From: Paraburkholderia sp. SOS3
Lineage (GTDB): Bacteria; Pseudomonadota; Gammaproteobacteria; Burkholderiales; Burkholderiaceae
DNA length: 64,000 bases
Assembly: GCF_001922345.1 (NCBI RefSeq)
Contig: NZ_CP018812.1
Location: 2,108,001-2,172,000, forward strand
Direction of reading: 5' to 3'
Shown: positions 18,122-27,486 of the stretch, one piece after another
How the letters are laid out: each line of letters begins with the position of its first letter
Position numbering within the stretch: the stretch's first letter is position 1
Notes under the pieces: generated by a model
Database searches by the model: none
Told to the model about the DNA's origin: nothing
The model's input: the letters and a program-made list of their open reading frames with translations, nothing else
Position numbers and translations under genes: made by a program

Positions 18122-20515
18122 CTAGAAAAGCGTCTGTTGCCCACTGGTCAGCGTCTCGAAGTCATCGCCCAGCAATGGCAATATTGCATCGGCCACCGGC
18201 TGCAACTGATTGCTCAGATAGTGTCCGTAATCGAGCCCCGATCGCCACGTTTCGAGCGGCTCCGGGCCGCTGCCCGTCATCACATAGCTGATCCATCCGC
18301 CGCTCTGATATTGCAGCGGCCGTCCTTGCCGCATATTGAACTCGTCCGCCATCCGTGCTGCGCGGACGTGCGGCGGCACATTGCGCTCATACGCAGCGAG
18401 CGGACGACGCAGCCGCTTGCGGTACACGAGCAGTTCATCGAACTCCCCGCTCAACGTCCGGCGCACGTAATCCCGTACATAATCGCGATACGGCTCCTGC
18501 CTGAACACGCGTAGATAAAGCTCCTGCTGGAACCGCTGCGCAAGCGGCGTCCAGTCTGTGCGAACCGTCTCGAGCCCCTTGTAGACCACTTCCTCGCTGC
18601 CATCCTCCCGCAGCGTAAGACCCGCATAGCGCTTTTTGCTGCCCTCTTCCGTGCCCCGGATAGTCGGCATGAAAAAGCGCCGGTAGTGGCGCTCGAACTG
18701 CAGCTCCAGTGCGCTCTGCAGCCCGAAGCGCTCGCGCAGGTCGCGCTGCCACCAGGCGTTGATATGCGCGACGAGCGTGCGCCCAATGTGCGCCGCTTCC
18801 TCTTCCGTGCGCGCGCGATTGAGCCAGACGAAGGTCGAATCCGTATCTCCGTAAATCACCTCGTAGCCCTGCTCCTCGATCAGCTCGCGTGTCTTGCGCA
18901 TGATCTCGTGACCGCGCATCGTGATCGACGACGCAAGCCGCGGATCGAAAAACCGGCATCCCGTCGAACCGAGCACGCCGTAAAACGAATTCATGATGAT
19001 CTTCAACGCCTGCGACAACGGCTTGTCGTGATCGCGTTTGGCTGCCTCGCGCGCTTCCCAGATCTGCGCGACGACAGACGGCAGCCCATGCCGCGTACGC
19101 GAAAAGCGCGCGCCCAGAAAACCGGCAACCGAGTTCGCATCGTCGGGATTGCGCATGCCTTCCACGAGCCCGACCGGATCGATCAGGAAACTGCGGATAA
19201 TCGACGGATACAGGCTTTTGTAGTCGAGCACGAGCACCGAGTCGTACAGACCCGGCCGCGAGTTCATCACGAAGCCGCCCGGGCTCGGCGCACCCACGAC
19301 ATCGCCGAGATTCGGTGCGACATAGCCGAGCCGGTGCATGAGCGGCATATAACGATGCGTGAACGCCGCGACCGAGCCTCCGCTGCGGTCCGCCGGCAGG
19401 CCCGTCACGGTTGCGCGCTCGAGCAGAAACGCGAGCAGCTCGGTTTTCGCAAAGATGCGCGTCACGAGCTCGCAGTCCTTGAGGTTGTAGCGCGCGAGCG
19501 CAGGCTTGTCTTCGTCGAAGCGGCGCTGGATTTCGTCCATGCGCTGGTAGGCGTTATCGATCGCCTTGCCCTCGCCCAGCACCGTCTGCGAAACGGACTC
19601 GAGGCTGAACGACGGAAAGCTCCAGGTCGCCGAGCGCAGCGCTTCGATGCCGTCGATGATCAGCCGTCCGGCGGCGCCTGCGAAGAAATGCCCTTGTGTC
19701 AGCCCGTGTTCCCGCCATTCCATCGCGCTGCCGTCACGGCCCAGCCGCAACGCAACGCCGTACTGCTGCGCGTGCTGATGAAGAATGCGCAGATCGAACT
19801 GCACCACATTCCAGCCGATGATCGCATCGGGGTCGTGCCGGGCCATCCATTGGTTCAGCCGTTCGAGCAGCATCGGCCTGCTCTCGCAGTATTCGAGCGC
19901 GAAATCGACTGAACTGCCGTCGCCGATCGCCGGGCCGAGCATATAAACCTGACGCTGCCCGCAGCCTTCGAGTGCGATCGAATACAGCTCTCCTTGGGCA
20001 CTGGTCTCGATGTCGAGCGATACCACGCGCAGCCGCGGCCGATAGCCGGGTGCGGGCTTCATGTCGCCGTCCAGCAACGCAGGCGTCGCACCGCTTGCAT
20101 CATTGCCGTCTGACCGCCCGCTGAACCAGACGGGCGCCGTGACGAAGCGCTCCATCATGTACCGGTCGGGCGGAAAGACGTCTGCCTCGTAGACGTCGAC
20201 GCCGCCCTGCTTCAGACGCTTCTCGAGCCGGGTCAGTTGCCGGTACTGCTCGCTGTACAGCCCCAGCACCGGGCGATGATGGAAGTCGCACAGTTCGAGC
20301 GGACGCAATTCGATGCCCGCGAATGACGCTTCGCGATGCAGGATCGATTCGACGCGCTCGCGCTGCGCGGCGGGAACAAACGCAACCGATTCCTGCGGAC
20401 GCAGGCGAAGCTGGCGCGGCCCGTCGTCCGTCGCCAGCCAGAACACCACCTCCGTGCCAGCCGGCGAGTCTCGCCAGTGACGGGTCAAAATGAAGCCCTG
20501 CTTCAGCTCTGTCAA
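18122..20515 (-). CDS. polB: DNA polymerase II (family B)
   Basis: This is an approximately 797-residue family B polymerase, close in length and sequence to E. coli Pol II (783). The N-terminus [21 protein letters not shown] is nearly that of E. coli. The 3'-5' exonuclease shows Exo[10 protein letters not shown] and [12 protein letters not shown]. The polymerase domain shows motif [20 protein letters not shown], motif [13 protein letters not shown] and motif [11 protein letters not shown], and the C-terminus ends TSGQQTLF. The enzyme takes part in translesion synthesis and replication restart. The start is uncertain: TTG at 20515 has GGAG six bases upstream, while another in-frame TTG at 20533 has no clear site. 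No LexA box (CTGT-N8-ACAG) was found upstream. Confidence 0.95.
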   Translation of the reverse strand: MTELKQGFILTRHWRDSPAGTEVVFWLATDDGPRQLRLRPQESVAFVPAAQRERVESILHREASFAGIELRPLELCDFHHRPVLGLYSEQYRQLTRLEKRLKQGGVDVYEADVFPPDRYMMERFVTAPVWFSGRSDGNDASGATPALLDGDMKPAPGYRPRLRVVSLDIETSAQGELYSIALEGCGQRQVYMLGPAIGDGSSVDFALEYCESRPMLLERLNQWMARHDPDAIIGWNVVQFDLRILHQHAQQYGVALRLGRDGSAMEWREHGLTQGHFFAGAAGRLIIDGIEALRSATWSFPSFSLESVSQTVLGEGKAIDNAYQRMDEIQRRFDEDKPALARYNLKDCELVTRIFAKTELLAFLLERATVTGLPADRSGGSVAAFTHRYMPLMHRLGYVAPNLGDVVGAPSPGGFVMNSRPGLYDSVLVLDYKSLYPSIIRSFLIDPVGLVEGMRNPDDANSVAGFLGARFSRTRHGLPSVVAQIWEAREAAKRDHDKPLSQALKIIMNSFYGVLGSTGCRFFDPRLASSITMRGHEIMRKTRELIEEQGYEVIYGDTDSTFVWLNRARTEEEAAHIGRTLVAHINAWWQRDLRERFGLQSALELQFERHYRRFFMPTIRGTEEGSKKRYAGLTLREDGSEEVVYKGLETVRTDWTPLAQRFQQELYLRVFRQEPYRDYVRDYVRRTLSGEFDELLVYRKRLRRPLAAYERNVPPHVRAARMADEFNMRQGRPLQYQSGGWISYVMTGSGPEPLETWRSGLDYGHYLSNQLQPVADAILPLLGDDFETLTSGQQTLF

Positions 20516-20634
20516 ACATCGACTCCAATGCAACGGTATGTTCCGTGAATTTTACCGTCCGCACCGCGTACGCGGCGCTTGCCGATCGCCACGAACGGCG
20601 CGGCTTTGCACCCGATCGAGCCGCGCCCGGGCGC

Positions 20635-20690
20635 ACTGGTAAACCACTATCGCGCGCGCATTGGTATGCCAGTGACAATCCGTTTTGTCA
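20635..20690. promoter_or_regulatory. Cluster of operator-like inverted repeats upstream of sugar ABC operon
   Basis: The region 20516-20892 between polB and the ABC importer contains no gene. Two similar half-palindromes, TGGTAAACCA (20637-20646) and TGGTATGCCA (20662-20671), lie 25 bp apart. Together they form an imperfect inverted pair (ACTGGTAAACCA at 20635-20646 against TGGTATGCCAGT at 20662-20673, 10 of 12 matching). A third repeat, TGACAA-N6-TTGTCA, occupies 20673-20690. TGGT-nn-ACCA cores are typical of GntR-family operators. The cluster lies about 200 bp before the binding-protein start. Confidence 0.5.
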
Positions 20691-20892
20691 GAGGGGAGGT
20701 GTTCGCGCATGCGCTCCGTTTCGCTTCGAGGGGCGCCTTTGAAAAGACCGTTTCATTGATCCGGCGAGCCCGATCCCAATCCGCTGCAACCTGTCCGCAA
20801 GAATCCCTGCATTACGCACACCGCGTCGGCTATTCGCGACAAGCTGTGTGCGCCGCCAGTCAGTAAGTTCAATCCAACAAAACGGAGACAAC

Positions 20893-22020
20893 ATGCTTTC
20901 AGGAATCCAGGTGCTTCGAGCGGCGGCGACCGCGGCATTGGCGCTAGGCGCGAGCGCAGCTTTCGCTCAGGCATCGATCGTTCCGGGCCCGGCCAGCGAT
21001 CCCGCGTGCATGGTGCCGTGGAAGAGCGACACGAAGTTCGTCAAGTATCCGAAGAAGAACGGACCGTACCGGATCGCGCTCGTGAACGGCTATATCGCGA
21101 ACACCTGGCGTATCCAGATGATCAAGACGGCGAAGGCCTATACGGCGCAGCCCGCCGTTGCTGCGAAGCTCAAGGAATTCAAGGTCGTCTCGACCGGCGA
21201 GGACGTGCCGGCGCAAATCTCGGCCGTCAACAATTTCATCGATGCCGGCTACGACGCGATCATCGTCGACGCACAGAATCCCTCCTCGTTCGGACCGGCG
21301 ATCCGTCGCGCGAAAAAAGCCGGCGTCGTGCTGGTCGCGTTCGACAATACGCTCGACAGCGAAGACGCGATCAACGTGGACGTCGACCAGTACGGGCTCG
21401 GCGTGCTGTGGGCCAAGTGGCTCGCAACACACGTGCCGAACGGCGGCAAGGTGCTCGAGGTTCGCGGGGTGGCCGGCACGTCGGTCGACACCGACCGTCA
21501 CAACGGCTTCCAGAAAACCCTCGACGAGACCGGCAAGAAGTGGAACATCGTCCAGGTTTACGGCAAGTGGGACGACGGCGTCGCACAGAAGGCCGCCGCC
21601 GACGCGTTTGCGGTGCAGGGCCATTTCGACGGCATCTCGGCACAAGGCGGCGACACCGGCGTGGTGCGCGCGATGATCGATGCCAGGCATCCATTCGTGC
21701 CGTTCGGCGGCGAAACGGAGAACGGCTTTCGCAAGTTCTGCGCACAGTATGGGAGCAAGGGCCTGAAATGCACGTCGGCCGGCAGCGGTCCCGCGCAGGT
21801 GGCCGTAGCGATCAAGACGGCGCTCGCCGCGCTCGACGGCCAGACGATTCCCGTGGCCATCAAGCTGCCGCTCGATATCACCGACGATTCGAAGCTGAAA
21901 GCGGGCGTCAACTACTTCCCCAACGAATCGGACAACTTCTTCGTCGGCAACTCGTTTCCGACTTGCGGCATCAATTTCTCCGCGCAGGAAATCATGAAGC
22001 AGAACCAGGGTAACCAGTAA
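20893..22020 (+). CDS. Sugar ABC transporter periplasmic binding protein
   Basis: The 375-residue protein begins with a signal peptide (MLSGIQVLRAAATAALALGA, cut near AFAQA at 25) and has a GGAG ribosome site. The mature part is a type I periplasmic binding protein: YRIALVNGYIANTWRIQMIK, VNNFIDAGYDAIIVDAQNP, GVVLVAFDNTLD, VAGTSVDTDRHNGFQ and ISAQGGDTGVVRAM. These are characteristic of the RbsB/LacI-like Peripla_BP_4 group. The ligand is probably a monosaccharide or polyol but cannot be named. It heads an operon with one ATPase and two permeases. Confidence 0.9.
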   Translation: MLSGIQVLRAAATAALALGASAAFAQASIVPGPASDPACMVPWKSDTKFVKYPKKNGPYRIALVNGYIANTWRIQMIKTAKAYTAQPAVAAKLKEFKVVSTGEDVPAQISAVNNFIDAGYDAIIVDAQNPSSFGPAIRRAKKAGVVLVAFDNTLDSEDAINVDVDQYGLGVLWAKWLATHVPNGGKVLEVRGVAGTSVDTDRHNGFQKTLDETGKKWNIVQVYGKWDDGVAQKAAADAFAVQGHFDGISAQGGDTGVVRAMIDARHPFVPFGGETENGFRKFCAQYGSKGLKCTSAGSGPAQVAVAIKTALAALDGQTIPVAIKLPLDITDDSKLKAGVNYFPNESDNFFVGNSFPTCGINFSAQEIMKQNQGNQ

Positions 22021-22058
22021 CCGCGCGAGTGGCCCGCGCCGCGACCGGAGACGAAAAC

Positions 22059-23633
22059 ATGCCGCAGGACGTGGAACAGCCGATCTTTCAGATGTCGGGC
22101 GTGTCGAAAAGCTACGGCGGCGCGGTGGCGCTCGATCACGCGAACCTCGAGGTGCGCGAGGGGCGCATCCACGCGATCCTCGGCGAAAACGGCGCGGGCA
22201 AGTCCACGCTGCTGAAGGTGATGTCCGGCGTCGTGCAGCCGGACGAGGGAACCATGCACCTCGACGGCCGCCCGGTTTCGTTCGCGTCGCCTGCCGAAGC
22301 GAACGCGTCCGGCATCGTCTGCGTCTATCAGGAGCTGTCGCTGATCCCCGACCTCTGCGTGGCCGACAACATCTTCGCCGCGAACCCGCCGCGCCGCTTC
22401 GGCATGATCGACCGCCGCGCGCAGCGCCGCCAGGCCGAGGCGGCGCTGGCCCGCGCCGGTGCGGCCGACATCAATCCGCTCGCGAAAGTCCGCGACCTGC
22501 CGTTGTCGCGCCAGCAGATGGTCGAACTCGCGAAGGGACTCGCGCACGAGCCGCGCATCCTGATTCTCGACGAGGCGACCTCGGCCCTGACCGCGGCCGA
22601 CGTGGCGCGCGTCATCGACGTGCTCAAGCGCCTGCGCGACGAAGGGCTCGCGCTGCTGTTCATCTCGCACCGGATGCACGAGGTCAAGGCGCTCGCCGAC
22701 GAATGCACGGTTTATCGGAACGGTCGACATGTGATGAGCTTCGAGGCCGGCACGCGCACCGACAACGAGGTTGTCGAAATGATGATCGGCCGGAAATACC
22801 AGCATGTATTCCCCGATAAACCGGCCCGCCAACCCGCCGGCGAAGCCGGGCAACCCAGCGCCGCCGCGCCGGTTCTCGCGTGCCGCGATCTCGCGTGGGG
22901 CGACACGCTGCAGGGCATCGGCTTTTCGTTGAAGCGCGGCGAAATCCTCGGCCTCGGCGGCCTCGACGGGCAAGGCCAGCGCGAACTGCTGCTCGCGCTG
23001 TTCGGCGTGTTGCGCGGTTGCTCCGGCAAGATCGAAATCGACGGCAAGGCCGTGTCGATATCGAGCCCCGTGGCGGCGCGCGCCAACGGCGTCGGCATGG
23101 CGCTGATTCCGGAGGACCGCAAGACCGAAGGTCTGATGCTGCCGATGTCGGTGCGCGAAAACCTGTCGTTTGCGGCGCTCGACCGCATGTCCCGCGCGGG
23201 CGTGATCGATCGCGACCGCCAGCAGTCGCTGGTCGCCCGCATGATGGAGCTGCTCGCGATCAAGTCGTTCGGCGTCGACGCGGCCGTCGGTTCGCTCTCG
23301 GGCGGCAATCAGCAGAAGGTGGTCATCGCGAAATGGCTGATCCGGCAGCCTCGCATCCTGTTGCTCAGCGACCCGACGCGCGGCATCGACGTCGGCACCA
23401 AGCAGGAGCTTTACCAGCTGCTCAGGCGTCTGGCCGACGAAGGCGCCGCGATCCTTTTCTACTCGACCGACTACGACGAGCTGATCGGCTGCTGCGACCG
23501 CGTGCTCGTGCTGTACGAAGGCAGGATCAAGAAGGAACTGGCCGGGCCGGGGATCACCGAGCAGAACCTGATCGCGAGCGCACTGGACCTGCCCGTCGGT
23601 CAGGTTTCGCCTTCCACGGGAGTCGCGCGATGA
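22059..23633 (+). CDS. Sugar ABC transporter ATP-binding protein (RbsA/MglA type)
   Basis: The 524-residue protein is a tandem duplication of two ABC domains. The first has Walker A GENGAGKST (42-50) and Walker B ILILDEATS. The second has a degenerate Walker A (GLGGLDGQGQREL) but an intact signature LSGGNQQKVVIAKWL and LLLSDPTRGIDVG, as in RbsA and MglA. The start at 22059 has a CGGAG ribosome site; the frame extends slightly upstream without one. It couples ATP hydrolysis at the inner membrane to sugar import. Its stop overlaps the first permease start (ATGA). Confidence 0.94.
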   Translation: MPQDVEQPIFQMSGVSKSYGGAVALDHANLEVREGRIHAILGENGAGKSTLLKVMSGVVQPDEGTMHLDGRPVSFASPAEANASGIVCVYQELSLIPDLCVADNIFAANPPRRFGMIDRRAQRRQAEAALARAGAADINPLAKVRDLPLSRQQMVELAKGLAHEPRILILDEATSALTAADVARVIDVLKRLRDEGLALLFISHRMHEVKALADECTVYRNGRHVMSFEAGTRTDNEVVEMMIGRKYQHVFPDKPARQPAGEAGQPSAAAPVLACRDLAWGDTLQGIGFSLKRGEILGLGGLDGQGQRELLLALFGVLRGCSGKIEIDGKAVSISSPVAARANGVGMALIPEDRKTEGLMLPMSVRENLSFAALDRMSRAGVIDRDRQQSLVARMMELLAIKSFGVDAAVGSLSGGNQQKVVIAKWLIRQPRILLLSDPTRGIDVGTKQELYQLLRRLADEGAAILFYSTDYDELIGCCDRVLVLYEGRIKKELAGPGITEQNLIASALDLPVGQVSPSTGVAR

Positions 23634-24610
23634 GCGGGCTGCGTTACTGGTATGCGGAAAATCGCGGAACGATGTTCGCGTTCGCCCTGTTCGTGCTGAT
23701 GTTCGCGATTTATCTGTTCAACTATCCGTCGACGTTGTCGGCAAACGTGTTTCAGACGGCCGCGAACAAGGCGGTGCTGCTCGCGCTGGTGTCGATGGGC
23801 CAGGCGCTCGTCGTGCTGACCTCCGGCATCGACCTGTCGATCGGCATGATGCTCGTGCTGACGAATTGCATCGGATCGTGGATCGTCACGGGCGATGCGC
23901 TGCACAGCGCGCTCGGCATCGTCGGCGTGCTCGCGGCCGGTGCGCTATGCGGCGCGCTCAACGGCGTCATCATCATCTACGGCCGCCTGCAGCCGATCGT
24001 AACGACGATCGCGACCGGCGCCGTCTATTACGGGCTGGCGCTGCTGCTGCGTCCGGTGCCCGGCGGGTCGATCAACGAAGACCTTGCCGACGCGCTGACC
24101 GGCAAGGTCGCCGGCCTCGTGCCGGCGAGTCTGCTGATTCTGCTCGCGGCGGTCGTGTTCGTCTGGGTGCCTTTCAAACGGTCGACGGTCGGGCGTGCGG
24201 CGTATGCGACCGGCTCGTCCGAGTCCGCGGCCTTTCTATCGGGCATGCCGATCCGGCGCGCGAAGTTCGCGAGCTATACGTTAGCCGGCCTGCTCGCCGC
24301 GATCGGCGGCCTCTTTCTGACATTTTTCACCGACACCGGAGAAGCAAGCCTCGGCAGCGCCAACTCCTATACGCTGTTTTCGATCGCCGCCGTGGTGATC
24401 GGCGGCGTCTCGCTGCTCGGTGGCCGGGGCAGCGCGATCGGGGCGATCTTCGGCGCCTTCGCGTTCCGCTCGATCGGCGACCTGCTGTTCGTGTTCAACG
24501 TCGATGCACTATGGCAGCCGCTGTTCCAGGGCGTGATTCTCCTGCTCGCTGTCGCGATCGGCGCATGCGGGCTGTTCAGGGTGCGTAACCGGCTGGAGTG
24601 GTTCCAATGA
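23630..24610 (+). CDS. Sugar ABC transporter permease 1 (BPD_transp_2)
   Basis: The 326-residue inner-membrane protein has eight to ten hydrophobic helices. It carries the family signatures VLTSGIDLSIGMMLVLTNCIG and AGALCGALNGVIIIYGRLQPIVTTIATGA, and the late loop AAVVIGGVSLLGGRGSAIGAIFGA. It is translationally coupled to the ATPase upstream and the second permease downstream, both by ATGA overlaps. A heterodimer of two different permeases, rather than a homodimer, recalls the YtfT/YjfF galactofuranose importer and several polyol or pentose importers. Confidence 0.93.
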   Translation: MSGLRYWYAENRGTMFAFALFVLMFAIYLFNYPSTLSANVFQTAANKAVLLALVSMGQALVVLTSGIDLSIGMMLVLTNCIGSWIVTGDALHSALGIVGVLAAGALCGALNGVIIIYGRLQPIVTTIATGAVYYGLALLLRPVPGGSINEDLADALTGKVAGLVPASLLILLAAVVFVWVPFKRSTVGRAAYATGSSESAAFLSGMPIRRAKFASYTLAGLLAAIGGLFLTFFTDTGEASLGSANSYTLFSIAAVVIGGVSLLGGRGSAIGAIFGAFAFRSIGDLLFVFNVDALWQPLFQGVILLLAVAIGACGLFRVRNRLEWFQ

Positions 24611-25593
24611 GCGGCGTTTCCGCGGGCAGGCCCAACACGTTCGTATCCCGGCTCTCGCGCAGGATCGACCGGCCGATCGTCATTTCGTTCGCGTGCATCG
24701 TCGCGCTGCTGCTCGTCGGCGGCATGTTCTCGCGAAACTTCACGTCGCCCGAATACATCCTGCTGCAGCTGAAGGTCGGCGCATTCCTCGGCATTATCGC
24801 GACCGGCCTCATGATGGTGATTCTGCTCGGCCATATCGACCTGTCGCTGCCATGGACGATCACGGTCGGCGCGATGATGGCGTGCGCCGTCGCCGGGCAC
24901 GGCGAAACCGGGCGCATTCTCGCGATTCCGGCCGGCATCGCTTGCGGCATGCTGATCGGCATCGTCAATGGCGTGCTCGTCGCGCTGCTGCGCATTCCGT
25001 CGATGATCGCGACGCTCGCGACCAATGCGGTCGCGCAGGGCATCATGATCGTCTACACGGGCGGGTCGTCGCCGCAGGATTCCGCGCCGCACGCGATGCG
25101 ATGGCTCGCGGCCGGCTGGCTCGTGCCCGGCGTGCCCAATGCGGTCGCGCTGTGGGTGCTGATCGGCGCCGCCACGATGTTCCTGCTGTCGCGCACGACC
25201 TTCGGCCGCACGCTGTACGCGATCGGCAACACCGAGCGCGCGGCTTACCTTTCCGGCATCAATACGCGGCTCGTCACCGTGGCCGCGTTTGCCGTGTGCA
25301 GCGCGTTCGCGGCGTTCGGCGGCGTGCTGCTCGCGGGTTATGCCTCGAAGGCCGCGCAGTCGATGGGCGATGCCTACCTGTTGCCGGCGATCGCGGCGGT
25401 CGTGCTCGGCGGAACGTCGATTCTCGGCGGCCGCGGTTCGTACCTCGGCACCGTGGCCGGCGCGATCCTCATCACGCTGCTGCAATCGATTCTCTCGGTG
25501 ACCCAGATGCCGGAAGCGGGACGCCAGATCATCTACGGCGTCGTGATCGCGGCAATGCTGCTGCTGTACGGCCGCAGCAAACGGGAAACGTAG
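24607..25593 (+). CDS. Sugar ABC transporter permease 2 (BPD_transp_2)
   Basis: The 328-residue permease has a short cytosolic N-terminus (MSGVSAGRPNTFVSRLSRRIDR) followed by repeated hydrophobic helices. It has the signature ILLGHIDLSLPWTITVGAMMA, ACGMLIGIVNGVLVALLRIPSMIATLATNA and AAVVLGGTSILGGRGSYLGTVAGA. It overlaps permease 1 by 4 bp and is the last gene of the importer operon. No catabolic enzyme for the imported sugar lies directly beside the operon. Downstream is a 12-bp tandem repeat tract at the end of the convergent Nudix gene. Confidence 0.93.
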   Translation: MSGVSAGRPNTFVSRLSRRIDRPIVISFACIVALLLVGGMFSRNFTSPEYILLQLKVGAFLGIIATGLMMVILLGHIDLSLPWTITVGAMMACAVAGHGETGRILAIPAGIACGMLIGIVNGVLVALLRIPSMIATLATNAVAQGIMIVYTGGSSPQDSAPHAMRWLAAGWLVPGVPNAVALWVLIGAATMFLLSRTTFGRTLYAIGNTERAAYLSGINTRLVTVAAFAVCSAFAAFGGVLLAGYASKAAQSMGDAYLLPAIAAVVLGGTSILGGRGSYLGTVAGAILITLLQSILSVTQMPEAGRQIIYGVVIAAMLLLYGRSKRET

Positions 25594-25624
25594 CGCCCGC
25601 AGACGACGCGGGAATCGACGCTGA

Positions 25625-25708
25625 ATTCAGCCTGGAAGTCAGCCTGGAAGTCAGCCCCGAAGTCAGCCGAGGAGTCAGCCGACGAGTCAGCGCGGCAGTC
25701 CGCCGAGA
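25625..25708. repeat. Seven-copy 12-bp tandem repeat at the Nudix 3' end
   Basis: Seven degenerate copies of a 12-bp unit (core AGTCAGCC plus four variable bases) run from 25625 to 25708. Read on the minus strand, each of the six distal units carries TGA in the same frame. The unit nearest the Nudix coding sequence has GGA instead and lies inside the gene. The Nudix stop codon (25687-25689) is in the sixth unit. The unit length is four codons, so copy-number change would not shift frame and would only lengthen the 3' untranslated part. Confidence 0.8.
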
Positions 25709-26175
25709 TAAGCCGCCACCGCCTCGGTCAACGCCATACCGGGCAACTCGTCCGGCGGCACGAGACGCGCGGCGACAATCTCGCGATTATCGAGCCGCAG
25801 TTCGGGCATGCGCTCGAGGTGCAGTTCGAAGAAATGCACCCGGTCCCTGCGCCCGTCCCACACGCCGCTCGCGGTGCCCGCAGGAAGCAGCGCGGTGCCC
25901 GAAGACAGTCCGATCTCCTCCTCCATTTCGCGCCGCGCCGCCGCCTCGGGCGTTTCGTCGCGGTGCAGACTGCCGCCGGGAAAATTCCACTCGGCCCGAT
26001 ACGAGGACTTCACGAGCAACACGTCGCGCCCGACGTAGATCGCGACCAGCGCGCCTTCATGGCGAGGCCGCCGGATGTGCCACCAGACGCGAGCGCAACG
26101 GAATCCGACGCGCAACACGAGGCGCCAGGCCCAGTCGATAAACGTGGACGACGGCACGCGCTCAAGGCTCGGCAT
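25687..26175 (-). CDS. Nudix hydrolase
   Basis: The 162-residue protein has a canonical Nudix box: GGSLHRDETPEAAARREMEE followed by EIGL, matching G-x5-E-x7-RE-x2-EE-x-G. The N-terminal 40 residues are amphipathic (FIDWAWRLVLRVGFRCARVWW) and may touch the membrane. VAIYVGRDVLLVKSSYRAEW is the first strand pair of the fold. Nudix enzymes hydrolyse nucleoside diphosphates linked to another group; the substrate is not identifiable. It is 12 bp downstream of the H-NS-like gene, so the two are probably co-transcribed. Confidence 0.9.
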   Translation of the reverse strand: MPSLERVPSSTFIDWAWRLVLRVGFRCARVWWHIRRPRHEGALVAIYVGRDVLLVKSSYRAEWNFPGGSLHRDETPEAAARREMEEEIGLSSGTALLPAGTASGVWDGRRDRVHFFELHLERMPELRLDNREIVAARLVPPDELPGMALTEAVAAYLGGLPR

Positions 26176-26187
26176 GCGCTCTCCGTG

Positions 26188-26514
26188 TCACGCGAACAGA
26201 TCGAGCTGGCGCGCATCGTCGGCGCCCGGTTTCGGCTCGGCGCCGATGACCGGTGCCGGCGCGGCCGGCTTCGCTTCGATGCGGAAGAACGCCGGATCGA
26301 CGCCCGCGTTTTGCGCTGCGCGCAACCAGCTCGGCATCTCCCCCTGGCCGTTCCATTCGTTGCCGCGTGCATCGCGGTAAAGCGGCGGATAACGGCGATC
26401 TTCAGCGATCGAAGCCGCCAGTGCCTCCGTGGTGATGCCGAATTCTTCCATCCGGCGACGCAGCCAGCGGATCAGGCGATCGCGAGCCTCGTCGTCAACA
26501 ATCCTTGTTTTCAT
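26188..26514 (-). CDS. Small H-NS-like DNA-binding protein
   Basis: The 108-residue protein starts at the ATG at 26514 with GAGAG as ribosome site; the frame runs upstream to 26589 without one. A helical N-terminal half (ARDRLIRWLRRRMEEFGITTEALAASIAED) precedes YRDARGNEWNGQGEMPSWL. That stretch fits the H-NS-family C-terminal pattern Y-x-D-x2-G-x2-W-x-G-x-G-x2-P-x-W. An Ala/Pro-rich tail ends in DDARQLDLFA. Canonical H-NS has a long coiled-coil dimerisation region that is short here. Many Burkholderia genomes carry several such small paralogues, usually as nucleoid proteins or silencers. Confidence 0.72.
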   Translation of the reverse strand: MKTRIVDDEARDRLIRWLRRRMEEFGITTEALAASIAEDRRYPPLYRDARGNEWNGQGEMPSWLRAAQNAGVDPAFFRIEAKPAAPAPVIGAEPKPGADDARQLDLFA

Positions 26515-26539
26515 ATCTCTCTTGTCTGTATCGATCGCC

Positions 26540-27277
26540 CTAGTCCTGCAACCCGCGCACATTGCGATACGAAATTTCACTCGAGACAACCCGCACGCGA
26601 TACTCCACCGGCTTGTCCTTGAACGTAAAGGCGGTGCGCTCGATGCGCAGCACCGGTGCCCCCACGTCGATATTCAATACATCGGCGATTCTCTCGTCAG
26701 CGACCGCGCCGCGCAAATCCTCGACCACGCGCACGACCGAGATGCCAAAGTGATCCTGATAGAAGCCATAAATCGACCCACGCCGTGCCACGAACGTCTG
26801 TGCATCGAGATTCGGAAAGACATCGAGCGGAAACCACAAATGATCGAGCATCAGCGGCGTATCGTCGCGCAGCCGCAGATTTTCGACGCTCGCGAGCCGT
26901 GAGCCGCGTTCGACCTTCAGCCGCTCGGCAAGTTCGGCCGTCGCGCGCTCCTTGCCGAAGCGCAACAGGCGCGCCGACACCGTCACCGCGTTGCCGTTTT
27001 CGTCAACAAAGTTGAAGTAGTGGTCGAACTGATGGTTCTCGCCGAAACGCGCGACGATCGTGCCGCGCCCCGCGCGCCGGATCAATAGCCGCTCGGCGAC
27101 CAGTTCCTCGACCGCGCGCCGGATCGTGCCGATGCCGACGCCGAAGGACTCGGCTAGTTGCGGCTCGGTCGGGATTTTATCGCCCGCTGCCCATTCGCCC
27201 GTGCGCAGCCGCTCGAGAATTCCCGCCCGAACGATTTCATAAAGTGGCTGTTCGCCCGCGTTGCGTATGACTGGCAT
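26540..27277 (-). CDS. GntR family transcriptional regulator with UTRA domain
   Basis: The 245-residue protein has an N-terminal winged helix (MPVIRNAGEQPLYEIVRAGI, then IPTEPQLAESFGVGIGTIRRAVEELVAERLLIRRAGRGTIVA). A C-terminal UTRA/chorismate-lyase-like ligand domain follows (LRLRDDTPLMLDHLWFPLDVFPNLDA, GAPVLRIERTAFTFKDKPVEYRVRVV). UTRA regulators of the HutC subgroup are mostly repressors released by a small carboxylate or sugar-derived ligand. It is divergent from the VOC-MFS-PrpD operon and may control it. The start at 27277 is the best conserved; a longer open frame to 27499 looks like non-coding sequence. Confidence 0.9.
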   Translation of the reverse strand: MPVIRNAGEQPLYEIVRAGILERLRTGEWAAGDKIPTEPQLAESFGVGIGTIRRAVEELVAERLLIRRAGRGTIVARFGENHQFDHYFNFVDENGNAVTVSARLLRFGKERATAELAERLKVERGSRLASVENLRLRDDTPLMLDHLWFPLDVFPNLDAQTFVARRGSIYGFYQDHFGISVVRVVEDLRGAVADERIADVLNIDVGAPVLRIERTAFTFKDKPVEYRVRVVSSEISYRNVRGLQD

Positions 27278-27486
27278 CGGTTGAGAATGAAAGCGGCTGA
27301 AAATGGCTGAATGCGACGTTGGGGTCCAGTTTATCGACGCGCTCGGCGCAAAGGCCGGTTGGATCCGTCCGCCGGCGACTTCGGCGCCTTGCCTGCGAAT
27401 CTGCGAATCTGCGAAGGATACAGGAACGCGCCCTTTTACCACGCAGCCGGCATCCCGTCCAGGTGTTTTCCCGCAAAACGCCGTTA

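Noticed and set aside
18122..20700. LexA box upstream of polB
   Set aside because: No CTGT-N8-ACAG or close variant was found in the upstream region, so SOS control could not be supported.
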